DNA of 24,613 bases, from positions 1 to 24,613 of the IMG/VR virus record IMGVR_UViG_3300043446_000548, one strand, 5' to 3'. Below are positions 1 to 7,168 of the stretch, piece by piece. Both the position numbers and the translations under genes were made by a program. The notes under the pieces are model-generated. The model saw only the letters and a program-made list of their open reading frames with translations, ran no database searches and was not told the DNA's origin. This DNA comes from a virus. Every line of letters starts with the position of its first letter. Within the stretch, counting starts at the first letter, position 1.

Positions 1-1267
1 TTACTGTCTGTACTCTTGATGTACCATCTTTATGAACTACCGCAGGAATTCTATCTGGCTGTAAACATTCAACAGCGTATTGCATATAAGGACTTTCAAA
101 ATCCATCTTGAACCATTTAGATGCATGTTCTTCCATTACTACAGGAGCAAATGGTCTAAATAGTTCACGCTTCTTAATTAAATTTACTTTATCTTTGATA
201 TCAGGATCTCGTGGATCAGCAAGAATAGATCTGTTTCCTAAAGCACGAGGACCAAACTCTGCTCTTCCTGATGCAACAGGAACAACTTTGTAATTAATTA
301 ATCCTGCAATAATTTCTGTGACTGGATAAGGACCACCTAAATCATATCCAAGATATGGATCTTTCCAATTAACATGTCTTCCATACGCTGCAGCAGCAGC
401 GCCTAATGAACTACCAGAATCACCAGGATTAGGCATAATCCAAATATCGTCAAATAGTTCCCAAAGTCTTGTATTTGCTGCACAGTTAAGAGCACAACCA
501 CCCATAAATACCAAGTTCTTTTTGCCTGTTAATTCTTTAGCAAACTTCATAAACTCTAAAAGTCTAATTGTATAAACATGTTGTACAGATGCAGCAATAT
601 CAAATTTATCTTGTTCTGTTATTGGATATGGCCAGTCAAATATACCTTTATGGAAATTATATTTTTGTTCTTTTCTACTTACAAAATAATCTTCAACATC
701 TTTATAATACTTACGCCAATCTCCATATGCTGCCATACCCATGAATATATATTCTTCTTCATTAGCCTTGAGTCCAACTAATTGAGTAAAGGCTGAGTAG
801 AATAATCCAAAACTAAATGGGTAATTCTTTGCATAAACCCGCTTTAAATTGCTACCTTCACCTATCCAAATTGTGGAGGTATTAAATTCTCCTATTGCAT
901 CAAGCACAACAACTACAGCATCATCAAATTTAGATGTGTAATAACCAGCAGCAGCATGAGAATGGTGGTGGCTAAATGATTCTCTTGGAGTCCATTTTAG
1001 ATCTGCTCTATTGAGATAGTAAGGCTTTGATCCTCCAAAGCCACCACGAGTCTTTATGCGTAGTTTCTTTAGCCATCTGTTTTCGTAATAGGCTATCTTG
1101 TCTGGTTCTCCATAATTTAGTGCTTCATCAATAAGAGCATCATTGGTGAACCAATCATTTTTTTCCTTGCTAAATCTTTCTGCATGAGCAGCAAATAATA
1201 TGTTGCCATCTTCTATAAGAGTTACAGAAGCATCATGTGTAGTTTCGTTAATTCCTAATATTTTCAT
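1..1267 (-). CDS. NodU/TobZ-family carbamoyltransferase, 3'-truncated by window edge
   Basis: This family transfers a carbamoyl group from carbamoyl phosphate (via carbamoyl-AMP) to a hydroxyl of a sugar or antibiotic. About 422 codons are visible from ATG at 1267, and the frame stays open to base 1. The N-terminal domain starts with ILGINETTHDASVTL and contains HHHSHAAAGYY, a DAIGEF metal/acyl-binding-like stretch, MGMAAYGD and GGCALNC. The C-terminal domain is present as GRAEFGPRALGNRSILADPR followed by FRPFAPVV. Family members are usually 550-600 aa, so roughly the last quarter is missing because of the window edge, not degradation. The start lies 20 nt inside the upstream SGNH gene, which suggests translational coupling. 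The substrate cannot be read from the sequence; a glycan built by the neighbouring genes is an inference. Confidence 0.93.
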   Translation of the reverse strand, partial: MKILGINETTHDASVTLIEDGNILFAAHAERFSKEKNDWFTNDALIDEALNYGEPDKIAYYENRWLKKLRIKTRGGFGGSKPYYLNRADLKWTPRESFSHHHSHAAAGYYTSKFDDAVVVVLDAIGEFNTSTIWIGEGSNLKRVYAKNYPFSFGLFYSAFTQLVGLKANEEEYIFMGMAAYGDWRKYYKDVEDYFVSRKEQKYNFHKGIFDWPYPITEQDKFDIAASVQHVYTIRLLEFMKFAKELTGKKNLVFMGGCALNCAANTRLWELFDDIWIMPNPGDSGSSLGAAAAAYGRHVNWKDPYLGYDLGGPYPVTEIIAGLINYKVVPVASGRAEFGPRALGNRSILADPRDPDIKDKVNLIKKRELFRPFAPVVMEEHASKWFKMDFESPYMQYAVECLQPDRIPAVVHKDGTSRVQTV

Positions 1268-2213
1268 TTATTTGCTTTTCCCAGAACTCTGCTATGTGTA
1301 AATGCTTATGTAATCCTGGATGTGGCCAATATGCACCTGGACCTTTTACTCTTCCATAGTCATAAGCAATCTTGTGGTAATCATATGCATAGTCAAATAT
1401 CTCTGGATATTTATCTTTATATTCTTTATGGCATCCTTGCCAATTTATCATTGCATAATTATTAGTTAATTCTTCCATTGTCTTTGATTCAGGTCCAAGT
1501 TCAAAATTTGAAGGGAATTCAGATTTAGTCGTATCAGGAACATAGTATCTAAAGTTATCTTTAAGAAATTGCTCTTGTTCTAATGTAAGACCATTTGACC
1601 AACAAGACCAAATTAATTTTATTCCTGCTGCTTCACAGAATGCTTCTAACATTTTTATATGATCAAGGTTCTGATAATAAACCCACTCAAATGGTAATAT
1701 TTCTTCATAATCCCATGGCATTTTGGCTTTAGTCTTTTTAGGCTTATGATTAATGAACCATTCTTGCATTTTACTACCCTCGCCATCTATAAAATACAAT
1801 CTTTCAAAATTAGCAAAATGGGCTATGACTATCTCAGGCTTATATTGATATTGATGCATAGCACCCATAAAACTGGAAATTACCTTATTTGCACTGGCTC
1901 CAGAATAGGCTATAGAAGCCACAGAACGCCCTATAAGACCCGCAAGTAGTTGGGTCCATGTAAGGGTATTAGGCATACCCTGTCCAAGCGTTATAGAGCA
2001 TCCCAGAGCCACTACAGAGGGCTTTGTAGAGAACTCTATGGACCTTATTCCATCACTATTCCAAATATAGTTATATTCAGGTCTTGGAACTTCAGCATGA
2101 CCAGCCAAAATATCAGTTGTATGGCTATAGTTTTTATTAGGATTGTTTCTATCTATACCAGCATGAGGAATAATACGAGGACTAAATATGTTAAATAAAT
2201 TAGTAGATGACAT
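1248..2213 (-). CDS. SGNH/GDSL-like hydrolase
   Basis: This 321-aa protein has SGNH-superfamily marks. Block I is ALGCSITLGQG (nucleophile Ser73), a block II-like Gly lies in YSGASANK (about 102-110), Asn135 sits in HFANFERLY (block III position), and a C-terminal HPGLHKH stretch (about 298-304) is at the place of the catalytic DxxH. No signal peptide or membrane segment is visible, so it probably acts in the host cytoplasm or on the particle. Family members are acyl esterases or O-acyltransferase partners that act on glycans and lipids. It lies between a fucosyltransferase-like gene and a carbamoyltransferase, which favours a role in trimming or acyl-modifying a sugar. The substrate is unknown. 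Only a distant GGAAG lies upstream of the ATG, so initiation may depend on translation of the preceding ORF. Confidence 0.75.
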   Translation of the reverse strand: MSSTNLFNIFSPRIIPHAGIDRNNPNKNYSHTTDILAGHAEVPRPEYNYIWNSDGIRSIEFSTKPSVVALGCSITLGQGMPNTLTWTQLLAGLIGRSVASIAYSGASANKVISSFMGAMHQYQYKPEIVIAHFANFERLYFIDGEGSKMQEWFINHKPKKTKAKMPWDYEEILPFEWVYYQNLDHIKMLEAFCEAAGIKLIWSCWSNGLTLEQEQFLKDNFRYYVPDTTKSEFPSNFELGPESKTMEELTNNYAMINWQGCHKEYKDKYPEIFDYAYDYHKIAYDYGRVKGPGAYWPHPGLHKHLHIAEFWEKQINENIRN

Positions 2214-2277
2214 TATTCTTTTTAATCTTCCTATATTTACGCCACATCTGAAACTTATATTTAATTCTTTTTAACAT
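2200..2277 (-). CDS. Possible 25-aa basic peptide
   Basis: A very small ORF begins MLKRIKYKFQMWRKYRK and is rich in Lys, Arg and aromatic residues. Its ATG (2275-2277) overlaps the last codons of the upstream fucosyltransferase-like gene (stop 2271-2273), and its end overlaps the first codons of the SGNH gene. It exactly bridges an otherwise empty 57-nt gap in a tightly packed operon. There is no good Shine-Dalgarno sequence. It may be a real small protein, or only a coupling ORF that carries ribosomes to the SGNH start. Confidence 0.35.
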   Translation of the reverse strand: MLKRIKYKFQMWRKYRKIKKNNVIY

Positions 2278-3302
2278 TTTGATTCAGGCCATTCTCTCCA
2301 CCACATTTTTCTACCTAAATCTAATGGGTAGTTATTCCAGGAATATGGAGATCCTTCTGCTTTTGGCGGATTATCAAAGAAATCCCATGTCTCAATATCT
2401 TTTTGATTTCTATTTCTATGTATATAAGCACTAAAGGTACTGCCAGATGTTCCAACAAATCTCTTAGAATCATGCATAACTAAATTACATATTAGGCCAA
2501 ATACTACTTCATCTTGAAATGGTAGGGCTTTAAAATCTTCTGCAAAGTTATTTACAATATATTCGTCTAATAGAATAAATCTATGTTTATTATCTTGAAC
2601 CATTTTATGACTTGGCTCACATGTAGATAATACTATTGGCATACTTGTATTTTGAAAATCATCTAACCAGGCTTCAAACATTTCCTGTGTAGTTTCAAAC
2701 ATCTTAACATGATCAGATAGTCTTAAATGCATACCTTGAAAATCTCCAAGGGAAGCGGATATTTTCTTGGCTAAATTAACATACTCTGGCTTAAATCTAA
2801 CAGAGGCAATTGCTTTATTTAGTTCTGGTGTTCTCTTATAAAAGAATCTTGAATACCAGCCTAATGTTAGTTTTATATGTAGTTCTTTGTCTAAAGGTAA
2901 TCTTCCTCTACCTTCCGCAAATGCCAACTCATCTTCAGATATTATAGGCTGATTGCTATAGTAGAAGTTATTCATAAGGTCATCAATATGACTCTGTTCT
3001 TGTTTAAATGTTTCTATTTTCTCATTAATAAATATTAGGTCTGCATCAAAATTAAGCAGGTCTAATAAATGAGGAAATTGCTCAGGATCTGTAAATCCTT
3101 CTCTTTGTTTATTATAAAATCTACTTGGTGTAAATATAGGAATCTTGTTTGTATTGTATAGATTAGGATCAGCATTATATGTGGCAAAATGAACAACAAC
3201 AGGCCTGTTCAGTTCGTGAGATAGACCTGCTGCTAATTCAAGACTCATGACTTGATTAATCAAGCCTGTAGGATTATATAATTGAAAGAATAGATTTTTC
3301 AT
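2271..3302 (-). CDS. O-fucosyltransferase-superfamily (NodZ/POFUT-like) glycosyltransferase
   Basis: This 343-aa protein carries the landmarks of the GDP-fucose-dependent fucosyltransferase superfamily (NodZ, FUT8, POFUT types). An N-terminal GxxNQ motif (PTGLINQ, about 11-17) is followed by a helix and LNRPVVVHF. Motif I is MHLRLSD (191-197), corresponding to the HxRxxD sugar-nucleotide site. VLSTCEP (about 224-230) fits the middle motif. Motif III is GTSGSTFSAYIHRNR (284-298). The superfamily fucosylates sugars (NodZ on chitooligosaccharides) or Ser/Thr of proteins (POFUT). Donor and acceptor here are not proven. No signal peptide or membrane anchor is seen. The gene abuts the 2OG oxygenase gene (stop at 3303, start at 3302). 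Its placement beside SGNH and carbamoyltransferase genes supports glycan decoration. Confidence 0.8.
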   Translation of the reverse strand: MKNLFFQLYNPTGLINQVMSLELAAGLSHELNRPVVVHFATYNADPNLYNTNKIPIFTPSRFYNKQREGFTDPEQFPHLLDLLNFDADLIFINEKIETFKQEQSHIDDLMNNFYYSNQPIISEDELAFAEGRGRLPLDKELHIKLTLGWYSRFFYKRTPELNKAIASVRFKPEYVNLAKKISASLGDFQGMHLRLSDHVKMFETTQEMFEAWLDDFQNTSMPIVLSTCEPSHKMVQDNKHRFILLDEYIVNNFAEDFKALPFQDEVVFGLICNLVMHDSKRFVGTSGSTFSAYIHRNRNQKDIETWDFFDNPPKAEGSPYSWNNYPLDLGRKMWWREWPESKC

Positions 3303-3899
3303 TTACATCATCTTTGGAGTATCGTCTACTGGCTTATCCTTACGAATATGTGTGTGTAAATACTCTGGACCATGTTCAAAAATCCAATGATCTGGTTCGC
3401 AATAGAAGAAAAATGCATTACAGACTAAATTAGTCTTTGGATTTGGAAATGCTTCTCTCCAATGTAATTGGTCATTGCCATACATAAATAGACCATCATT
3501 TTCTTCAAGCATGAATGGTACATTTTCTCCATTTACTTCTACCCACAAATCCCATCCATCTTTTTGAAAGACGCATAGATCAATATGATAAGTACAAGCA
3601 TTATCGTCTACATGCTTATGTAATTTTGCTTGATCACCTTCATAAATACTTAGCAGTGCCCAAGAAGGCTTAAGTGTATCGCTACCAAACTTTTCTCTTG
3701 CCAATGCTGTTAGGTTGTGATGAATTCTATCTACTTCTGCATTGCCATGATATTGATGGCGACCAAAGCCAGGCTCATATGCAGGACTATGAACCCATAG
3801 ATTTAGAGCATGTTTCTGTAGACTCTGCAAATCTTCTTTTGATAAGATATCTTTTACTATGAAAGGATCTTTTACTACTACTGGATATTTTTCCGACAT
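3303..3899 (-). CDS. 2-oxoglutarate/Fe(II)-dependent oxygenase
   Basis: This 198-aa protein has a double-stranded beta-helix oxygenase signature. LHKHVDDN contains the HxD pair (His96, Asp98), and the distal His146 sits in NDQLHWREAFP with Arg148 close by. Intervening strands include YHIDLCVF, DGLFMYGND and NAFFFYCEP. I chose the start at 3899 (MSEKYPVVVKD) over an upstream in-frame ATG at 3950 because an AAGGAAAG ribosome binding site lies about 8 nt before it and the start is one base from the stop of the upstream gene (TAAT-ATG). The family hydroxylates Pro, Lys, Asp, nucleobases or small molecules; the substrate is unknown. Two Pro-rich phage proteins in the same window are conceivable substrates. 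It could also act on a sugar or nucleotide. Confidence 0.78.
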   Translation of the reverse strand: MSEKYPVVVKDPFIVKDILSKEDLQSLQKHALNLWVHSPAYEPGFGRHQYHGNAEVDRIHHNLTALAREKFGSDTLKPSWALLSIYEGDQAKLHKHVDDNACTYHIDLCVFQKDGWDLWVEVNGENVPFMLEENDGLFMYGNDQLHWREAFPNPKTNLVCNAFFFYCEPDHWIFEHGPEYLHTHIRKDKPVDDTPKMM

Positions 3900-3900
3900 A

Positions 3901-4128
3901 TTACCACTTTCCTTCAGGACATTTTGCTGCTTCATATTTCGCTTTGGCATTCATAAAACAGCCACATTTTTTGCATTGCATACTAAATTGTATCAGAAAT
4001 GGACACTCTTTGCATATTTCTAATCTTTGTTCTGCTATTTCATCAGATACTTTCCTACTTTGAGGATTAAGTATATCTAATGGAGTAACGCCATTCTTTT
4101 CTCTATATTCTTGCCATCTACTTTTCAT
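3901..4128 (-). CDS. Small Cys-rich, zinc-ribbon-like protein
   Basis: This 75-aa protein has six cysteines in a compact C-terminal half: ICKECP (Cys39, Cys42), QCKKCGC (Cys52, Cys55, Cys57) and KCPEGKW at the end (Cys70). The spacing suggests one zinc site or two shared metal sites. The N-terminal half is charged and probably helical. Similar small proteins ending in CPxGKW occur in phage genomes, usually without an assigned function. It is tightly coupled to the downstream 2OG oxygenase. Its role is unknown; nucleic-acid or protein binding are the usual guesses for a ribbon of this size. Confidence 0.7.
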   Translation of the reverse strand: MKSRWQEYREKNGVTPLDILNPQSRKVSDEIAEQRLEICKECPFLIQFSMQCKKCGCFMNAKAKYEAAKCPEGKW

Positions 4129-4145
4129 GATTCCCCAATTTTTAT

Positions 4146-4562
4146 TTATTTAAATTTATCAAAATAGTCTGCTGGAGCATGAGGATTTCCTTTATGCCAA
4201 GCAAGCATTTTTGTTGTATCCTTATTTGTGGTTATAAACTTTTCACCATCAAATTTAGCATCTGGAGACATTACATATCTTCCATATGGATATTTTAATA
4301 GGCTTTCTACTTGTGGTTCACTCAATAGAATACTACCAAAATATTCAGATGTTTGAAAATCTATTTCATCTGTACCTTTTACAAATCTTACAGTGATACC
4401 ATCATGATCTGTATATTCATCAGATACATCTAATATCTCATCATAATCTGTAAACATTGGAACATATTCTGCAATTACAGGAGCATCATAAAGACAATCA
4501 CCATCAATTATCCATACTAAAGCATCCCCACCGCTTCCATATATATCATCATCATTTATCAT
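4146..4562 (-). CDS. Hypothetical acidic protein (138 aa)
   Basis: I do not recognise this protein. The start at 4562 (MINDDDIYGSGG) is supported by AAGGAG five bases upstream. A longer in-frame reading from 4667 would run back through the end of the Pro-rich gene in another frame and is unlikely. The protein is rich in Asp, Glu and Tyr, with strands such as ALVWIIDGD and ITVRFVKG, and ends in YFDKFK. There is no signal peptide, membrane segment or Cys cluster. It lies between the Pro-rich structural-looking protein and the Cys-rich small protein, so it could be a minor structural protein or belong to the modification cassette. Confidence 0.6.
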   Translation of the reverse strand: MINDDDIYGSGGDALVWIIDGDCLYDAPVIAEYVPMFTDYDEILDVSDEYTDHDGITVRFVKGTDEIDFQTSEYFGSILLSEPQVESLLKYPYGRYVMSPDAKFDGEKFITTNKDTTKMLAWHKGNPHAPADYFDKFK

Positions 4563-4575
4563 ATTTTCTCCTTTA

Positions 4576-5118
4576 TTAGCAGCCAGATCCTGGTGCATAG
4601 TCAATAATTGGTGAGCAAGAAGCACCTGAACCAAATCCACTTGTACATGCTCCAACAAATGGTGCATTTACGCAACAACCAACAGAAATGTCAAGAGATG
4701 TACACTGTGTTCCAGTTGCTACTGGAGTAGGTGCTGCTGGTGTAGGTGCTGCTGGCACTGGAACAGGTACAGGCACTGGAGCAGCAGGCACTGGAATAGG
4801 CACTGGCACTGGTGCTGCTGGTACAGGGATAGGCACTGGCACTGGTGCTGCTGGTACAGGGATAGGCACTGGCACTGGTGCTGCAGGCACTGGTATAGGA
4901 GTAGGTGCAGGAACAGGAGCAGCAGGCACTGGTATAGGAGTAGGTGCAGGAACTGGTGCTGCTGGCACAGGAATAGGAGTAGGTGCAGGTACAGGTGCTG
5001 CTGGTACAGGAATTGGAGTAGGTGCAGGCACAGGTACTGGAACAGGAACAGGTGTAGGCGCTGCTACTACTCTTAAGTGTATTCCAATACCACTTGGATG
5101 ACGCTCTAATGGACTCAC
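4576..5118 (-). CDS. Proline-rich repeat protein with Cys-rich C-terminus
   Basis: This 180-aa protein starts at a GTG (5116-5118), six bases after a GGGAG ribosome binding site. A short N-terminal segment ([17 protein letters not shown]) is followed by about 110 residues of Pro/Val/Ala repeat. First come about four copies of a 13-residue unit ([13 protein letters not shown]), then about four copies of an 11-residue unit ([11 protein letters not shown]). The last roughly 45 residues are non-repetitive and contain six Cys (one CC pair), ending at a terminal Cys. The repeat should form an extended polyproline-II rod, and the tail looks like a small disulfide- or metal-stabilised knob. It follows the distal tail gene, so a virion spike or linker is plausible. 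A host-surface adhesin role cannot be excluded. Confidence 0.65.
   Translation of the reverse strand: MSPLERHPSGIGIHLRVVAAPTPVPVPVPVPAPTPIPVPAAPVPAPTPIPVPAAPVPAPTPIPVPAAPVPAPTPIPVPAAPVPVPIPVPAAPVPVPIPVPAAPVPVPIPVPAAPVPVPVPVPAAPTPAAPTPVATGTQCTSLDISVGCCVNAPFVGACTSGFGSGASCSPIIDYAPGSGC
4722..5062 (-). repeat. In-frame DNA tandem repeats (39-nt and 33-nt units)
   Basis: The Pro-rich gene is built from in-frame tandem repeats of about 39 nt (the block nearer the gene start) and about 33 nt (the block nearer the gene end). Copies are similar but not identical: codons vary between GGT/GGC/GGA-type complements on the plus strand, so the array is not freshly duplicated. Such arrays expand and contract by slippage and recombination. 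Confidence 0.8.
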
Positions 5119-5139
5119 AATTACTCCCTTTATTTAATA

Positions 5140-5856
5140 TTAAGCAAACTTACTTTGTGAAGCAATACATGTAAATGTTGCTGCACCTGTTTTTCTAATT
5201 GTATAAACATATACATCTGTAGAGTTTGTATTTCCAGAAGAAGGTGCTGTTCCACCTAACCATTTAGGAACTACTGCTGACCCATCAACACTAAATGCTG
5301 TTGGATAATATGCTACTGCGCCATTTGGTGACTCAAAGACTACTGAGATTTGTTCTCCAGTTGCCATTAGTGAGTCAAGTGTATTTGATCCATTTCCTCT
5401 AACATTAATTGTCCAGTTACCTGTAGCATTTGCTGTACGAATATTTACAGCAGCAACCATAGTATCAATATTAATTGCTCCTGTTGCAGCAGTTCCTGAA
5501 ATTAATGCTAATTCTTTTGGTGATATTAATGTTGGACTATCTGAAATTGCAATAGTTGGAACAGGTCCAGAAGCATTGGTAATTGTAATACCAGCACCTG
5601 CTGTTAAGCCTGTAACATCTCCAGTTCCAAATGATTGCCAGGTACTGCCATCATAAAAAACTGTTGTATTTGTATCAGCAAGGTACGCAAACATGCCTTC
5701 TTGTACTATTCCTGCTGTCAAAGCAGCATCTCTTGCTGTAGCATTAGCAAAGTACATGATTGATTGATTCTGCAGGTAGTACTGTACCTGTGCTGCTGTT
5801 AATACATCGCCTGTTGTAAAGGTCTTGTAACCAGCGTTTGGACTGCCTGTAGGCAT
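5140..5856 (-). CDS. Distal tail/fibre-like structural protein
   Basis: This 238-aa protein starts MPTGSPNAGYKTFTTGDVL, then has RDAALTAGIVQEGMFAYLAD and TVFYDGSTWQSFG (about 40-77), a pattern common in phage tail fibre and baseplate-associated proteins. It continues with VTGLTAGAGITITN, typical of beta-rich fibre stalks. The C-terminal half is a beta-rich domain with VYTIRKTGAATFTC. It directly follows the minor tail protein gene, where siphoviruses encode tip or receptor-binding proteins. The exact role (fibre, adaptor or receptor binder) is not resolved. Confidence 0.7.
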   Translation of the reverse strand: MPTGSPNAGYKTFTTGDVLTAAQVQYYLQNQSIMYFANATARDAALTAGIVQEGMFAYLADTNTTVFYDGSTWQSFGTGDVTGLTAGAGITITNASGPVPTIAISDSPTLISPKELALISGTAATGAINIDTMVAAVNIRTANATGNWTINVRGNGSNTLDSLMATGEQISVVFESPNGAVAYYPTAFSVDGSAVVPKWLGGTAPSSGNTNSTDVYVYTIRKTGAATFTCIASQSKFA

Positions 5857-5871
5857 ATTTTTCTCCTTATG

Positions 5872-7167
5872 TTAGTAGGTTAAAACATTTGTATCAAGTA
5901 TACCCTGAGTCGTTGAATCCAGGATAAATGCTTGAATAATAGGTTCTGCTGTAAATACTTTAATATTCCAATTACCTGGCGTAATATCGTGATTTACTCC
6001 TTGAACGAACAACTCACGAGTAATTGATGAACCACCAGGCATGGCCTTAGTAATATTGATCAATGTATAAATATCTAAGCGTAGGTTATTGAATGTATTT
6101 AATTCGCTAACATCAGCATTTAGATTCAGTGTCATTGAATCAATTCTAAGATCTGCATTTTTACGAGAGGCTACAAGCATTTGTGCCTGATCTAATGCCT
6201 CACTATCTGTCTGCATTAATAGATTAGTTCTTGTTCCTGATTTATAAAAATATGTATCAACACTTGGCTGATCAATAACAGTTTGTGGTACTGGAGCAGG
6301 TAAAGTTCCATCGTTGTATCTTGTAATCGTAACATCATTTAGAACTAACTGATCATCAAATGCAAAGTCTACAGAAGCATATGGATATTCATCTGGAGCA
6401 AGTGGTCTTGCATCTGTATATATTTTTGGACTTACATCTGCTAAAATACTAACTGTATCACGATCTAAAAATGTTGCTTTTCCATCTCTTCCAATAAAGA
6501 ATGCACCAAATTCTGATTGTTCAACTGTTTGAATAGCAGCAAGAAGTGATCTATTTCCACCAGGATCTGCCATCATAGTAGTATTTCCTTGCTCTATAAG
6601 CATTAAAGAGTCTGGAAAGTCTGCATATTGAAGTAGTTTTTCTACTCTTGTTCCAGATAATTGACCTGCTGTACATCCTGGTACTGGAGGAATATCTGTA
6701 GAAACATTATTTAATAGGCGGAATCCATCTACACACTGTAATGTAACTGTAGAATCATCATTTGTTCCCTGATAAAAACTTGTATCATAAGATGTTATAT
6801 ATCCAGAAAATAAATTAACTGTTACAGGATTTCCAGATAATGTAGTCTCAGCATATATTCTTATCTTACGCAAAGGTAATAATTTACCATAATATGGTGA
6901 TGATGGATTTTGAGGATTAAAGTCTGAGTTAGGGTCATTTAATATTACTGCTGCACTTCCCGCTTCAAAGTTAGCAAGAATTCTGTTGCGACCTCTACGA
7001 GTAGACACTTTTCTAACTTGAGGAGTTATGTCTACAATATCAGCAGGAGCATCTGCTAAAACATTTGTATCTAAAATACCAAAAGAAGAACTATCCAAAA
7101 TAAAAGGATACCCAAATGATGGTCCTGATGAGAAGTCAATTTCTACATGTAGAATTGGTAAAGTCAT
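5872..7167 (-). CDS. Minor tail protein (tail tip)
   Basis: This 431-aa protein lies immediately downstream of the tape measure gene. Its N-terminal region contains ITPQVRKVSTRRGRNRILA followed by FEAGSAAVILNDPNSDFNP and SPYYGKLLPLRKIRI (about 45-105). I know this pattern from minor tail proteins encoded after the tape measure in siphoviruses, especially actinophages. No catalytic motif is seen. The motif ILDTNVLA/ILDTNVLTY appears near both the N- and C-termini (FGILDTNVLA about 29-38; QGILDTNVLTY at the end), an internal repeat of unclear meaning. It probably helps form the tail tip that anchors the fibres. Confidence 0.78.
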   Translation of the reverse strand: MTLPILHVEIDFSSGPSFGYPFILDSSSFGILDTNVLADAPADIVDITPQVRKVSTRRGRNRILANFEAGSAAVILNDPNSDFNPQNPSSPYYGKLLPLRKIRIYAETTLSGNPVTVNLFSGYITSYDTSFYQGTNDDSTVTLQCVDGFRLLNNVSTDIPPVPGCTAGQLSGTRVEKLLQYADFPDSLMLIEQGNTTMMADPGGNRSLLAAIQTVEQSEFGAFFIGRDGKATFLDRDTVSILADVSPKIYTDARPLAPDEYPYASVDFAFDDQLVLNDVTITRYNDGTLPAPVPQTVIDQPSVDTYFYKSGTRTNLLMQTDSEALDQAQMLVASRKNADLRIDSMTLNLNADVSELNTFNNLRLDIYTLINITKAMPGGSSITRELFVQGVNHDITPGNWNIKVFTAEPIIQAFILDSTTQGILDTNVLTY

Positions 7168-7168
7168 T

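Noticed and set aside
3900-3950. Upstream start of the 2OG oxygenase at 3950
   Set aside because: It would overlap the Cys-rich gene by about 50 bases, whereas the ATG at 3899 has a good ribosome binding site one base after the upstream stop.
4563-4667. N-terminal extension of the 138-aa protein
   Set aside because: It overlaps the coding end of the Pro-rich gene in another frame, and the ATG at 4562 has an ideal AAGGAG.
4722-5062. Regular repeats that could suggest a CRISPR array
   Set aside because: The units are contiguous in-frame codons with no unique spacers; they encode a Pro-rich protein.
4688-5101. Plus-strand Gly/Thr-rich open frame opposite the Pro-rich gene
   Set aside because: It mirrors the tandem repeat of the minus-strand gene, has no ribosome binding site and opposes the operon direction.
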